64,000 nt of DNA, taken from assembly GCF_006717045.1 (NCBI RefSeq), contig NZ_VFPH01000002.1, forward strand, positions 1,798,001 through 1,862,000. Reading direction: 5' to 3'. The position numbers and the translations under genes were made by a program. How positions within the stretch are numbered: position 1 is the first letter of the stretch; the number at the start of each line of letters is the position of its first letter. Source of the DNA: Pseudonocardia cypriaca (GTDB lineage Bacteria; Actinomycetota; Actinomycetes; Mycobacteriales; Pseudonocardiaceae). Positions 8,259-17,058 of the stretch are shown here, in pieces. The notes below the pieces were generated by a model, which was given only the letters and a program-made list of their open reading frames with translations, made no database searches and had not been told where the DNA came from.

Positions 8259-8554
8259 TGGACGGCTTCCGGTTCGACGACGGGGTCCTGTCCCGCCACG
8301 GGCAGGAGGTCGATGCGCTCACCGCCCGGCTGCGCAACGCCTCGGGCGCGGGTTCACCGCTGGGGCTCGAGGCGTACGGGGTGATCGGGCAGGTGTTCGC
8401 GGCGGCGGCCGTCGACGCCACGGCAACCGCGTCGCGGTCGGTCGCCGAGCTCGCGGAGGGCGGTCGGGCGATCGGCGACGGCGTGCGGGCCGTCGTCCGC
8501 GACTACCAGGAGGCCGAACGGCGGGTCGCGGCACCGTTCGGTCCGGGTCGATGA
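8258..8554 (+). CDS. EspC-like type VII secretion-associated protein
   Basis: A 98-residue all-helical protein with the length and helix-turn-helix organisation of EspC/DUF2580 ESX-secretion-associated proteins. Near the C-terminus YQEAE fits the YxxxD/E export signal of type VII substrates (Y at about residue 85). ATG overlaps the stop of the YbaB-like gene, and its own TGA overlaps the ATG of the larger downstream protein. No ESX ATPase or channel gene lies in the window, so export machinery would have to be encoded elsewhere. Confidence 0.7.
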   Translation: MDGFRFDDGVLSRHGQEVDALTARLRNASGAGSPLGLEAYGVIGQVFAAAAVDATATASRSVAELAEGGRAIGDGVRAVVRDYQEAERRVAAPFGPGR

Positions 8555-9474
8555 GCGAGCAGCCGGGCGCCAATCCGCTCGTGGTGGCGCCCGAGAACGA
8601 GGACGCCCAGCCCCTCGACAACTTCGAGGGCGCCGGGTTCGTCTCGAGCTGGGCGGACGTGCAATCCGCCGTCTCCGCCGACCACGTCGACCCGCTCCAG
8701 GTGGCCTACACCGCGGCCGGGGCGGGCCTCGACACGCTCGGTGCGATCGAGAACCCGCTCGACGCGCTGCTCTCGGCGGGAGTCGGCTGGATCATCGAGC
8801 ACGTCTGGTTCCTGCACGAGCCGCTCGACGCGCTCGCGGGCGATCCGACGCAGATCACCGCGCAGGCGCAGACGTGGCACAACGTCGGCCGCGAGCTCAC
8901 CTCCGTCGCGCAGGACCACCGCGCGGCGGCAGCGGCGCTCAGCACCTGGGAGGGCATGGCGGGCGACGGCTACCGCGGTGCCGTCGACCGGTTCAGCGGG
9001 GCGCTCGACCAGGCCGGGCGGGACGCCACCCAGCTCGCCGACCTGATCCTCACCACCGGCGCCCACGTGGGCACGGTGCGAGCCCTGGTCCGCGACGCGA
9101 TCGCCGAGTTCGTGAGCACCGCGATCCAGTACCTGGTCGCCGCGGCCATCGGGGCGTTCGCCACGGTGGGCGGCACGCTCGGCGCCGCGGCGGCGCGGAT
9201 CGTCGTCATGGCGGTCGACCTCGCCAACAACATCTCGCGGAGGATCCGGCAACTGCTCGACGCGATGACCCTCGCGGGTGGAACGGCCGCCCAGATCAGT
9301 GGCGCGATCCAGCAGACCGCAGGCGCGGTGCGGGACACCACCACGGCGATCCAGGCGGCGCGGCCCACGATCGAGAAGGTCAACGGCGCCGCCGACGACC
9401 TGCGGGCCGGCGAGCTGGTCGAGGCCGGCAAGCAGCTCACCGCGGCCGAGCAGCAGCAGCGGACCTGGGGCTGA
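8551..9474 (+). CDS. WXG/PPE-like long helical protein, probable type VII secretion substrate
   Basis: A 307-residue protein. An N-terminal acidic Pro/Asn-rich section is followed by long helices. STWEGMAGDGYRGAV at about residues 131-145 holds the Trp-x-Gly turn (WEG) typical of WXG100/PPE-like substrates. A strongly hydrophobic stretch (IQYLVAAAIGAFATVGGTLG) is followed by a coiled C-terminal tail rich in Gln/Ala. No toxin domain is recognisable at the C-terminus. It overlaps the EspC-like gene (ATGA), forming a three-gene unit with the YbaB-like protein. It ends 3 bases before the convergent VWA gene. Confidence 0.65.
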   Translation: MSEQPGANPLVVAPENEDAQPLDNFEGAGFVSSWADVQSAVSADHVDPLQVAYTAAGAGLDTLGAIENPLDALLSAGVGWIIEHVWFLHEPLDALAGDPTQITAQAQTWHNVGRELTSVAQDHRAAAAALSTWEGMAGDGYRGAVDRFSGALDQAGRDATQLADLILTTGAHVGTVRALVRDAIAEFVSTAIQYLVAAAIGAFATVGGTLGAAAARIVVMAVDLANNISRRIRQLLDAMTLAGGTAAQISGAIQQTAGAVRDTTTAIQAARPTIEKVNGAADDLRAGELVEAGKQLTAAEQQQRTWG

Positions 9475-9477
9475 TCC

Positions 9478-10887
9478 TCACACGGGTAGCAGGGCCTCCA
9501 CGACGTCGGCGAGCTGCGCCGCGGTGCGGCACTCGTGCATCGGCAGGATGTCGGCGTAGCGGAGCGCGGCGGAGTCGCCGCTGCCCCACTGCCGCCGCGG
9601 CTCGGGGTTGAGCCAGTGCGCGTGCCGGACCTGCCCGACCAGCCGCTTCAGCACGTTCAGGTTCGGGTTGCGGTAGTTGGTGCGCCCGTCGCCCAGCACG
9701 AGCAGGGAGGTCCTCGGGCCGACGGCGTCGCCCCAGTGCTCGGCGAAGCTGCCGAACGAGCCGCCGTAGTCGCTGTGCCCGTCGAACGCGACGAGGTCGG
9801 CCTCACGCAGCACCCGCTGCATCACCCCGGACAGCTCAGCCCCCGGTTCGAACAGGTGCGTGACCTCGTCCGCCCGCTCCACGAACGCGAACACCCGCAC
9901 CTTGCTGAACTGCTCGCGCAGCGCCTGCACCAGCAGCAGCGTGAAGTGGCTGAACCCGGCGACCGACCCGGAGACGTCGCACAGCACCACCAGCTCCGGC
10001 CGCCCCGGCCGGCGTCTGCGGTGGGCCGGGCGCATCGGCACGCCGCCGGTGGACATCGAGCGCCGCAGCGTGCGTCGCATGTCCAGCTCGCCGCGCTTGG
10101 CGTGCCGGCGGCGCACCGCGAGCCGGGACGCCAGCCGTCGGGCCAGCGGGTGCACCGTGCGCCGCAGCCCGGCCAGCTGCTCGGCGTGGGCGGAGAGGAA
10201 CTCGACCTGCTCGACCGGCGTCGGCACCGCTGAGCGCGCAACCTGCTCGCGGCCCCGGATCTCCGCCGTGCGCCTGCGCACCTCGTCGGTGACCATCCTC
10301 CGGAACGCGGCGATGCGTTCGCGGACGTCCCGGCGGAGCACCTCGTCCGCGAAGTCGTCGCCGGCCTGCAGGTCGGCGAGGATCTGCGCCAGGAGCGTCT
10401 CCGGGGAGAGCGCGCGCAGCGCCTGGTAGGACGACCAACCGGGTTGCGCCGCCGCGCCACGCACCCCGGTGCCCGCCGCACCGGAACGCCCCAGCGCGTC
10501 GACGGCGGCACGGGCCAGCTCGGCGAGGGCGGCCGGGTCGCCGTCGCGCAGCAGGTCGGCGAGCACGGCGCGCAGCGCGTCGACGTCCACCGGGCCGCCG
10601 TCGGCCCGGGGCACCTCGACGGGACGGGCCCCGGCGCCGAGCGCGGCCGGGAAGTAGAGGTCGAACAGCGGGTCGAAGACCTCGCGCTGCCCGGACCGGC
10701 GCAGCAGCGCGGCCGCGAGGCCTTCCCGCAGGTGCTCGCGGCGGGTGAGGTCGATGGCGGTGAGCACCCGCGCGGCGTCGACCGTCTCCCCCGGCCCGAC
10801 CGAGACCCCGTGCCGGCGCAGCGCTCCGACGAAGTCGACCAGGTGCCCCGGCAGGCCGTGCTCGGGGACGGTCAGCACCGGCTCCAC
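9478..10887 (-). CDS. VWA-domain protein, CoxE-like
   Basis: About 469 residues. The N-terminal helical part carries the CoxE-type opening FVGALRRHGVSVGPGETVDA. The C-terminal VWA domain has a MIDAS-type motif VVLCDVSGSVAGFS and a second conserved patch FDGHSDYGGSF. Such proteins work as metal-dependent adaptors for a MoxR AAA+ ATPase in chaperone or cofactor-insertion complexes. The obvious partner is the MoxR gene at 18.2-19.1 kb on the same strand, now separated by the TetR regulon. The start is uncertain: GTG at 10887 is used, GTG at 10908 is possible, and neither has a clear Shine-Dalgarno. Confidence 0.85.
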   Translation of the reverse strand: MEPVLTVPEHGLPGHLVDFVGALRRHGVSVGPGETVDAARVLTAIDLTRREHLREGLAAALLRRSGQREVFDPLFDLYFPAALGAGARPVEVPRADGGPVDVDALRAVLADLLRDGDPAALAELARAAVDALGRSGAAGTGVRGAAAQPGWSSYQALRALSPETLLAQILADLQAGDDFADEVLRRDVRERIAAFRRMVTDEVRRRTAEIRGREQVARSAVPTPVEQVEFLSAHAEQLAGLRRTVHPLARRLASRLAVRRRHAKRGELDMRRTLRRSMSTGGVPMRPAHRRRRPGRPELVVLCDVSGSVAGFSHFTLLLVQALREQFSKVRVFAFVERADEVTHLFEPGAELSGVMQRVLREADLVAFDGHSDYGGSFGSFAEHWGDAVGPRTSLLVLGDGRTNYRNPNLNVLKRLVGQVRHAHWLNPEPRRQWGSGDSAALRYADILPMHECRTAAQLADVVEALLPV

Positions 10888-10947
10888 CCGGCCATCATGC
10901 CGCGTCACGACGGTAACGCCAGGGCAACGCGGCGGCCCTAGAGTCTC

Positions 10948-10965
10948 TTGAACCGCTTGGTTCAA
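10948..10965. promoter_or_regulatory. TetR-regulon operator O1 (before TauD-like gene)
   Basis: TTGAACCGCTTGGTTCAA, arms TTGAACC/GGTTCAA exact, 15 bases before the dioxygenase start. It is nearly the same palindrome as at 12531-12548 and 18138-18155. The nearby TetR protein is the likely reader. Confidence 0.8.
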
Positions 10966-10980
10966 CGACAGGAGCGCGCC

Positions 10981-11835
10981 ATGCAGTTGAGTTCCGGCCT
11001 CGCCGAGGCCTGCGTCGTGCCCCGCCGGGTGTCGTCCCCGGAGGAGGCCCGTGAGGTCGTGGACGCCGAGGGCGCCGCGATCGTGAGCGGCATCGCCGAC
11101 GAGGAAGGCGCCATCGCGTTCGGCAGGGCGATGCTGGGTGCGGATCTGCGGCGCATCGGCCGGCAGATCGAGGTCACGAGGAAGCGGGGTGAGGAGGAGA
11201 GCGCGAAGGTCGCGCAGCAGCCGGCCGACGCCCGCGGCCGCAAGCGCAGGTTCGTCACCGACACGTCGCTCCCGATGCCCGCGCACAACGACGGGTTCGC
11301 CTTCGGCGACTTCGCGCCGGACCGGCTGTTCCTGTTCAGCGAGCGCCCTGCCGCCACCGGCGGCGAGTCGTTCCTGATCGACGGCGTCGCCGTTCTCGAC
11401 GTCCTCGAGCGCGACCCGGCGAACGCGCAGATGGTCGAGTTCTGCCGCACCGTCGACATCGACCACTCCGAGCCGAACTTCCCGCAGGGCACGTACTCGT
11501 CGATCCTGCGCACGACGCCCGCCGGGCGCCCGCAGGTGCGCCACCACCCCTACCTCGCGCCGGTCGCGGGGCCGGACGAGGAGGCGCAGTGGCCGTTCGT
11601 CAGGCACTGGACCGCCGCGGTGACCGCGGCGCGGGACACCGGCCCCCGGTTCCGCCTGGAGGCGGGCGAGATGGCGTGCGTCGACAACTACCGGCTCTTC
11701 CACGGCCGCCACGGCCACACCGACCCGGCGCGCACGCTCTACTCGATCTGGGGCTGGAGCAGCGCCGCCGTGGCCGTGCCGGCCGGTGAGCTGGACATCG
11801 TGATGCCGAAGGCGCCTGCTCAGCTGGCGGGCTGA
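10981..11835 (+). CDS. TauD/TfdA-family Fe(II)/2-oxoglutarate dioxygenase
   Basis: A 284-residue non-haem iron dioxygenase. The facial triad is readable: HND in PMPAHNDGFAF (His102, Asp104) and the distal His241 in RLFHGRH, with Arg251 in ARTLYSIW as the 2-oxoglutarate anchor. ATG at 10981 has GGAGCG upstream; the upstream extension of the frame would run through the operator palindrome. It probably hydroxylates the compound handled by the ABC/deaminase/PhyH genes that share its operator. The substrate is unknown: taurine, carnitine precursors and other small amines are all members' substrates. Confidence 0.85.
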   Translation: MQLSSGLAEACVVPRRVSSPEEAREVVDAEGAAIVSGIADEEGAIAFGRAMLGADLRRIGRQIEVTRKRGEEESAKVAQQPADARGRKRRFVTDTSLPMPAHNDGFAFGDFAPDRLFLFSERPAATGGESFLIDGVAVLDVLERDPANAQMVEFCRTVDIDHSEPNFPQGTYSSILRTTPAGRPQVRHHPYLAPVAGPDEEAQWPFVRHWTAAVTAARDTGPRFRLEAGEMACVDNYRLFHGRHGHTDPARTLYSIWGWSSAAVAVPAGELDIVMPKAPAQLAG

Positions 11836-11856
11836 GCGGAGCTTGCGGAGCGAACA

Positions 11857-12444
11857 TCAACGCTGAGCGGCTGCTCTGCAGCGCTCCGCGAAGGCGGCCG
11901 CGGTGCCGGCGTAGCTGGCCGCCACCGCGTCCGCGTCGCCGGTGGAGAGCAGGTCGAACTGCAGCCCGCGCCAGACGGCGACGATCTCCCTGGCGAGTGC
12001 GGCCGCCTCCGCGGCGGGGATGCCCTCGGCGTGCAGCGCCTTGGCGACCTGGTTGGTCCAGTCGTGCCCGACGCGGGCGAGGAAGTCGTCGAACCGGCCG
12101 GGGTTGTGCACGGCCTGGCCGAAGACCTCGAAGAACAGCTGCAGGAACGGGAGGTTCTCCCGTTCCGCGACGCCCCGCCAGGCCGCGAGCAGCCGGTCGA
12201 CGAGCGGGACAGCCGGGTCGTCGAGGGCCGCCATGCCGGCGGTGAACGCGGGGAACCGCTGCGCCGCTTCCGCCAGGGCCTGCCCGATCAGCTGCTCCTT
12301 CGAGCCGAAGTAGTACAGCAACATGCGGTTGTTCGTGCCGATCGCGGCGCCGAGGCCGCGCAGCGTCATCCCGGCGATGCCGTGCTCGAGGACGTAGTCG
12401 GCGATGAGCCGGAGCAGCCGGTCCCGCTCCGGTTCGCCACCCAT
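11857..12444 (-). CDS. TetR-family regulator of the dioxygenase/ABC/PhyH regulon
   Basis: A 195-residue TetR regulator. The N-terminal HTH spans about residues 10-50, with GMTLRGLGAAIGTNNRMLLY followed by YFGSKEQL. The ligand domain is helical and holds LQLFFEVFGQAV. It is convergent with the TauD-like gene (21-base gap) and divergent from the ABC operon. Three near-identical 18-bp palindromes lie before TauD, the ABC operon and PhyH, the obvious targets. The O2 site is about 87 bases upstream of its own start, so self-control through the shared region is possible. Confidence 0.88.
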   Translation of the reverse strand: MGGEPERDRLLRLIADYVLEHGIAGMTLRGLGAAIGTNNRMLLYYFGSKEQLIGQALAEAAQRFPAFTAGMAALDDPAVPLVDRLLAAWRGVAERENLPFLQLFFEVFGQAVHNPGRFDDFLARVGHDWTNQVAKALHAEGIPAAEAAALAREIVAVWRGLQFDLLSTGDADAVAASYAGTAAAFAERCRAAAQR

Positions 12445-12530
12445 GGCGCAGCACGGTAGCCCAGCGCCGAGGCGTTACGTGCGGGCGCCGCGTGCGCAAC
12501 ACGGCAGCAACCAGTGCTCCATAGCGTGAC

Positions 12531-12548
12531 GTGAACCGCGCGATTCAC
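12531..12548. promoter_or_regulatory. TetR-regulon operator O2 (before ABC operon)
   Basis: GTGAACCGCGCGATTCAC: an 18-bp palindrome with a single mismatched pair (positions 6/13). It ends 15 bases before the ATPase start, the same distance as O1 from its gene. Confidence 0.8.
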
Positions 12549-12563
12549 CCACGGAGCCGCTGC

Positions 12564-13355
12564 ATGCTCACCCGCCCCAGCACCACCACCGCGATCGCCC
12601 TCACCGGCGTCGTCAAGGAGTTCCCACTGCGCCGGGGCGAGACGGTGCGGGCCCTCGATCACCTCGACCTCGAGATCGGCCACGGCGAGTTCGTGGCGCT
12701 GCTGGGGCCGTCGGGCTGCGGGAAGTCCACGGTGCTGCGCCTGGTCGCGGGTCTCGAGGGGGCCACGGAGGGTGAGGTCGCCGTGGAGGGCGCAGGCCCG
12801 GCGGACCTGATCCGCAGCCATCGCCTCGGCGTGGCGTTCCAGGAGCACGCCCTCCTGCCGTGGGCCACGGCCCGCGACAACGTCGCGCTCCCCTACCGCG
12901 TGGCGGGCCGCCCCGTCGACCACGAGCGCGTCGCCGCGCTGCTCGCCCTCGTCGGGCTCGCGGGGTTCGAGTCGGCGCGGCCGCGGCAGCTGTCCGGCGG
13001 GATGCGCCAGCGCGTCGCCATCGCCCGCGCGCTCGCGCTGGAACCCGACGTCCTGCTGCTCGACGAGCCGTTCGGCGCCCTCGATGCGGTCACGCGGAGG
13101 CGGATGAACCTCGAGCTCGCCCGCATCTGGGCGGAGCAGCGGATCACGACCCTGCTCGTCACCCACGACGTCGACGAGGCCGTGCTGCTCGCCGACCGCG
13201 TCGTCGTCATGACCGGGCGACCGGGCCGCGTGCGGTACGTCCAGGAGATCGCGATCCCGCGGCCGCGGGGCACCGAGGTCACCCGCGACCCCGGGTTCCA
13301 CGAGATCGTCGACGAGCTCACCGCGCTGCTCGACGACTCCGAGGTGGGGCCGTGA
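12564..13355 (+). CDS. ABC transporter ATPase, NitT/TauT (SsuB/ThiZ)-type
   Basis: A 263-residue ABC ATPase. Walker A GPSGCGKST lies at residues 48-56, signature LSGGMRQRVAIARALA, Walker B VLLLDEPFGALDA, and the switch His in LLVTHDVDEA. The QEHALLPWATARDNV Q-loop is typical of the nitrate/taurine/pyrimidine-precursor group. ATG at 12564 follows the sequence ACGGAGC. The longer frame begins inside the operator and is rejected. It energises the two permeases that follow with GTGA overlaps. Confidence 0.92.
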   Translation: MLTRPSTTTAIALTGVVKEFPLRRGETVRALDHLDLEIGHGEFVALLGPSGCGKSTVLRLVAGLEGATEGEVAVEGAGPADLIRSHRLGVAFQEHALLPWATARDNVALPYRVAGRPVDHERVAALLALVGLAGFESARPRQLSGGMRQRVAIARALALEPDVLLLDEPFGALDAVTRRRMNLELARIWAEQRITTLLVTHDVDEAVLLADRVVVMTGRPGRVRYVQEIAIPRPRGTEVTRDPGFHEIVDELTALLDDSEVGP

Positions 13356-14095
13356 GAGCCGCCGACCGGGGCCTCGCCACGGCCGGTGCGCTCGCGGTGC
13401 TCGTGCTGGCCGAGTTGATCGGGCGGACCGGGCTCGGCGGGGTCGGATGGCCGCCGATCAGCGAGGTGCTGCTCTACCTCACCGAGCCGTCGGCCCGGCA
13501 GCTGCTGGGCAGGGCGCTCGCCGCCACCGGGGCGGCCGCAGGCGCAGGCTTCGTGCTCGGCACGATCGTCGCGCTGCTGGTCACGGCAATGGGTGCGCTG
13601 CTCCCGAGCGCGGCGCCCGGCCTGGACCGGCTGGCCGCCGTGGTCCACGCGGTGCCGCTCATCGCCATCGGCCCGCTGCTGATCACCATCGCCGGCCGGG
13701 ACGCCACCCCGACGCTGGTGGCCGCGCTCGCCGCCGGGTTCGCGGTGTTCGTCGCGGCCACGTCCGCGCTCGCGGCGACGAATGCCGCCCAGCGCGACGT
13801 GTTCTCCGTTCTCGGCGCGGGGCGGCTGGTCACGCTCCTGCGGCTGCAGCTGCCGGCGGGCGTGCCGCTGATCGTCGACGGGCTCACCCTCGCCGCCCCG
13901 GCCGCGGTGCTCGGCGCCGTGATCGGCGAGTGGTTCGGAGCACGCCGCGGCATCGGCGTGCTCCTGGTGAGCTCGATGCAGAACCTGCAGGTCGAGCAGC
14001 TGTGGGCGGCGGCGCTCACCTCGGCCGCGGTATCGCTGCTCGCCTACGTGCTGCTCGTGGCGCTGCGCGGCGTGGTGAACCGGAGGTTCTCGTGA
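13352..14095 (+). CDS. ABC permease 1, NitT/TauT-type
   Basis: A 247-residue membrane protein with a GTG start overlapping the ATPase TGA. It has about six hydrophobic segments. The EAA-like loop is divergent, reading VFSVLGAGRLVTLLRLQLPAG, with the family PxxxxG in IGEWFGARRGIGVLLV. The two permeases of this operon are only distantly alike, so the channel is a heterodimer, as in some pyrimidine-precursor and riboflavin importers (compared with the homodimeric TauC/SsuC). Confidence 0.88.
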   Translation: MRAADRGLATAGALAVLVLAELIGRTGLGGVGWPPISEVLLYLTEPSARQLLGRALAATGAAAGAGFVLGTIVALLVTAMGALLPSAAPGLDRLAAVVHAVPLIAIGPLLITIAGRDATPTLVAALAAGFAVFVAATSALAATNAAQRDVFSVLGAGRLVTLLRLQLPAGVPLIVDGLTLAAPAAVLGAVIGEWFGARRGIGVLLVSSMQNLQVEQLWAAALTSAAVSLLAYVLLVALRGVVNRRFS

Positions 14096-14829
14096 GCGCC
14101 GCGCTCTCCCGCTACTGGACGGTGTTCGCGCTGCTCGTCGCCTGGCAGCTGTACTCGTCGCTGTCAGGCCTCAACCGGATCGTCGTGCCCGGGCCCGTCA
14201 GCGTGTTCGGCGACGTCGTCACGAACGTCGGGGTCTACCTGCCCGATCTCGCCTGGACTCTCGGAATGGCCGCGGCCGGGCTCGCGGTGGGCATGGCAAC
14301 GGGTACCGCGCTCGCGGTGGCGGTCTGGTCGTCGCGGGTCGTGTCCGGGATGATGACGCCGCTCGCGCTGATCATGCGCTCGGTGCCGGTGGTCGCGATG
14401 ATCCCGGTGCTGGCCAGGGTGTTCGGCTACGGCTGGACCACCGTGCTGGTGATCACGAGTGTCGTCTCGTTCTTCCCGGCGTTCGTGCTGGTCGGCGCCC
14501 GCCTGCGGGACGCGCCGCCTGCCACGTCCGACCTCATGGCCGTGCTCGGCGCCTCCCGCGGCACGCTGCTGCGGCGCCTGCTCCTCCCGCACGCGGTGCC
14601 CGGCCTGCTCGTGGCGTTCCGGCTGACGGCGTCCACCGCCGTGCTCGGCGCGATGCTCGCCGAGTACCTGATGGGCGGCCGCGGCCTCGGCACGCTGTTC
14701 GCCCAGTCGGTCAGCTTCTACGAGGTCGACCGGGCGTGGGGCACCGCGCTCGTCGCGACCGCCGTCTCCGTCGCCTGCTTCGTGGCCGCCCGTGCCGTCG
14801 AGCGCTGGGGCGTCGCCCGGTTCACCTGA
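14092..14829 (+). CDS. ABC permease 2, NitT/TauT-type
   Basis: A 245-residue membrane protein, GTG start overlapping the previous stop. The conserved loop LMAVLGASRGTLLRRLLLPH and AEYLMGGRGLGTLF are clear BPD_transp_1 signatures of the SsuC/TauC/ThiX group. It pairs with the preceding permease. 21 bases separate its stop from the lipoprotein gene, with GAGGAG as ribosome-binding site in the gap. Confidence 0.9.
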   Translation: MSAALSRYWTVFALLVAWQLYSSLSGLNRIVVPGPVSVFGDVVTNVGVYLPDLAWTLGMAAAGLAVGMATGTALAVAVWSSRVVSGMMTPLALIMRSVPVVAMIPVLARVFGYGWTTVLVITSVVSFFPAFVLVGARLRDAPPATSDLMAVLGASRGTLLRRLLLPHAVPGLLVAFRLTASTAVLGAMLAEYLMGGRGLGTLFAQSVSFYEVDRAWGTALVATAVSVACFVAARAVERWGVARFT

Positions 14830-14850
14830 TCCCACCCCGAGGAGATCACC

Positions 14851-15900
14851 ATGTCCGACTGGTCCCGCCGCCGGTTCCTGCAGACGGCCGGCCTCGCAGG
14901 CCTCGGCCTCACCGCCGCGTGCGGTGCAGGCGGCCCCACCCCGGCCGGAGGCGGCGCGACCACCTCCCTGCGCGTCGCGCTCGGCTGGATCAGCAACGTC
15001 GAGTTCGCCGGCTTCTGGATCGCCGACGACCGCGGCTACTACGCGGAGGAGGGCCTCGAGGTCGAGTTCCTCCCGGGCGGCCCCAACGCCCCGCGGACCG
15101 CGCAGACCCTCGCGGCCGGGGGCGCCGAGATCGCCATCCCGGTGGCGATGCAGGAGTTCCTCTCGGCCGTGAACGACGGCAACGACTTCGTCGCGTACGG
15201 GGCGATGTTCCAGAACTCGCCCGCGGCGTGGCTGTCCCTCGCGCAGCGGCCGGTCCGCACCGCGCAGGACGCCGTCGGCGCCCGGGTGCTCGGGCAGCAG
15301 GGCGTTCAGCCCTACGTCGAGGCGGCGATGCGGCTGGCCGGGGTGCCGGTGGAGTACGAGTTCATCCCGGTCGGCTACGAGCCGAGCCCACTCGTGGAGG
15401 GGCAGGGCGAGGTCTACACCTGCTTCGCAACCAACCAGCCGATCATGCTGGAGCAGCAGGGCATGGTCGCCGACCGCGACTTCGTCGTGACGACCTACGA
15501 GCAGCTCGGCCTCCCGCAGTACGCGAGCCTGCTGTGCAGCCAGCGCTCATGGCTGGAAGCCAACCGGCCCGTCGTCGAGCGGTTCATGCGCGCCACGATC
15601 CGCGGCTGGCAGGACAACGCGGCCGACCCGTCCGTCGCGGCGCGGCTCGCCGTCGAGAACTACGGCGCCGACCTCGGCCTCGACCTCAGCCAACAGACCC
15701 GCGAGAACGAGCTGCAGATCCCGTACACGCAGAGCGAGCTGACGCAGGCGAGCGGCCTCTTCCGCATCGACCCCGAGCGGATCTCCGGCCCGATGTACAC
15801 GGCCTACGCCGCCGCGGGCGTCTCCCCACTTCCGGACGTTTCCCGCATCATCGACACAGGCGTGCTCGACGCCGTCTTCCAGGGAAGGTCGACCATCTGA
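14851..15900 (+). CDS. SsuA/THI5-like substrate-binding lipoprotein
   Basis: A 349-residue protein with a twin-arginine signal (SRRRFLQ, residues 5-11) ending in a TAAC lipobox (Cys24), hence Tat-exported and lipidated. The mature part has LGWISNVEFAGFWIADDRGY and AAGGAEIAI, the NMT1/THI5-like fold that includes ThiY, the binding protein for N-formyl-aminopyrimidine, and relatives for riboflavin or aromatic nitrogen compounds. With a deaminase as the next gene, a nitrogen heterocycle is a reasonable guess for the ligand, but this is inference. Confidence 0.85.
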   Translation: MSDWSRRRFLQTAGLAGLGLTAACGAGGPTPAGGGATTSLRVALGWISNVEFAGFWIADDRGYYAEEGLEVEFLPGGPNAPRTAQTLAAGGAEIAIPVAMQEFLSAVNDGNDFVAYGAMFQNSPAAWLSLAQRPVRTAQDAVGARVLGQQGVQPYVEAAMRLAGVPVEYEFIPVGYEPSPLVEGQGEVYTCFATNQPIMLEQQGMVADRDFVVTTYEQLGLPQYASLLCSQRSWLEANRPVVERFMRATIRGWQDNAADPSVAARLAVENYGADLGLDLSQQTRENELQIPYTQSELTQASGLFRIDPERISGPMYTAYAAAGVSPLPDVSRIIDTGVLDAVFQGRSTI

Positions 15901-16886
15901 TGCCCCGCGATCTCCGGCAGCTCCCGAAGGCCCACCTGCATCTGCACCTGGAGGGCGCGATGCGGCCCTCCACGCTCGCCGAGCTGGCAGCGGAGGCCGG
16001 GGTTGCCACTCCCCCCGTCCGGGGCTACACGTCGTTCGGCGAGTTCGGGATGCAGTACCGCGCCGCCTCTGCGCTCATCGAGACCGAGGAGCACCTGCGC
16101 CGCGTGGTCCGCGAGGTGGTCGACGACGCGGCAGACGACGGCGCGGTCTGGGTGGAGCCGCATTTCTACCCGCCCCGCTACGCCGGGCAGCTCGGCGCCG
16201 TCGAGGAGGTGCTGGAGATCGTCATCGACGAGGGCGAGCGCGCCGCCGCCGCTCGCGGCATCGGGTGCGGGTGGATCGTGTCCGCCCTCCGCGACTTCGA
16301 GGTGGACCAGGCCGTCGACCTGGCCCGGCTCGCCGCCAAGTACGCCGGGTCCGGGGTGGTGGCGTTCGGGCTCGCCGCCGACGAGGCGCTCTTCCCGCCG
16401 GAGCCCTTCGCGGAGGCGTTCGCCATCGCCCGCGACGCAGGGCTCATCTCCGCTCCGCACGCGGGCGAGCTCGCCGGGCCCGCCAGCGTCTACGGCGCGC
16501 TCGACGCGCTGGGCGCCCGGCGCATCTGCCACGGCGTCCGGGCGCTGGAGGACCCGGCGCTGGTGGAGCGGCTCGTCGCCGACGAGGTGGTGCTCGACGT
16601 CTGCCCCACGTCCAACGTGATGCTCGCCGTGGTGCCCTCGATCGAGGAGCACCCCCTCGTGCAGCTGCTCGAGGCGGGCGTGCGCTGCTCGCTGAACGGC
16701 GACGACCCGCTGCTGTTCGGCCCCGGCCTGCTCGCCGAGTACGAGCTGGTGCGCGACACGATGGGCCTTTCCGACGAGCAGTTGGCGCAGCTGGCGAGGT
16801 CGAGCCTGGTGGGCTCGGGCGCTCCGCACGAGCTGGTCGCCGACGCCGCGGACCAGGTGGAGGACTGGCTCACCGCAACGGCCTGA
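15900..16886 (+). CDS. adenosine-deaminase-family amidohydrolase
   Basis: A 328-residue metal-dependent deaminase. KAHLHLHLEGAMRP supplies the HxH zinc ligands (His14, His16). APHAGE (about residues 185-190) gives the next His and catalytic Glu, RICHGVRA the following His, and NGDDP (about 267-271) the metal Asp. The ADA family includes adenosine, adenine and aminodeoxyfutalosine deaminases; the residues seen do not decide the base. ATG overlaps the binding-protein TGA, so it is co-made with the importer and likely acts on the imported compound or its breakdown product in the cytoplasm. Confidence 0.88.
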   Translation: MPRDLRQLPKAHLHLHLEGAMRPSTLAELAAEAGVATPPVRGYTSFGEFGMQYRAASALIETEEHLRRVVREVVDDAADDGAVWVEPHFYPPRYAGQLGAVEEVLEIVIDEGERAAAARGIGCGWIVSALRDFEVDQAVDLARLAAKYAGSGVVAFGLAADEALFPPEPFAEAFAIARDAGLISAPHAGELAGPASVYGALDALGARRICHGVRALEDPALVERLVADEVVLDVCPTSNVMLAVVPSIEEHPLVQLLEAGVRCSLNGDDPLLFGPGLLAEYELVRDTMGLSDEQLAQLARSSLVGSGAPHELVADAADQVEDWLTATA

Positions 16887-16945
16887 TCGACTCGCCGTCC
16901 CGCCAGAGACGGCCCACGCACCCGGTCGATCGCCCTGCCGACAGC

Positions 16946-17015
16946 ACTTCACAAACCCAGTGGCCACTTCACACAGGGCCGGCCTTGTGTGAAGTCCGTG
17001 CTGGGTTTGTGAAGT
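16946..17015. repeat. nested inverted repeat between convergent genes
   Basis: Outer arms ACTTCACAAACCCAG (16946-16960) and CTGGGTTTGTGAAGT (17001-17015) are exact complements. Inside, 16966-16995 is itself a 30-base near-perfect palindrome built on ACTTCACACA/TGTGTGAAGT around GGGCCGGCCT. It lies downstream of the deaminase gene and 43 bases from the structured repeat that follows, and may serve as a bidirectional terminator. Confidence 0.75.
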
Positions 17016-17058
17016 CAGCTGTGCGGCGTCACGGTCGGCGTGATCGACCGTCGAACCG

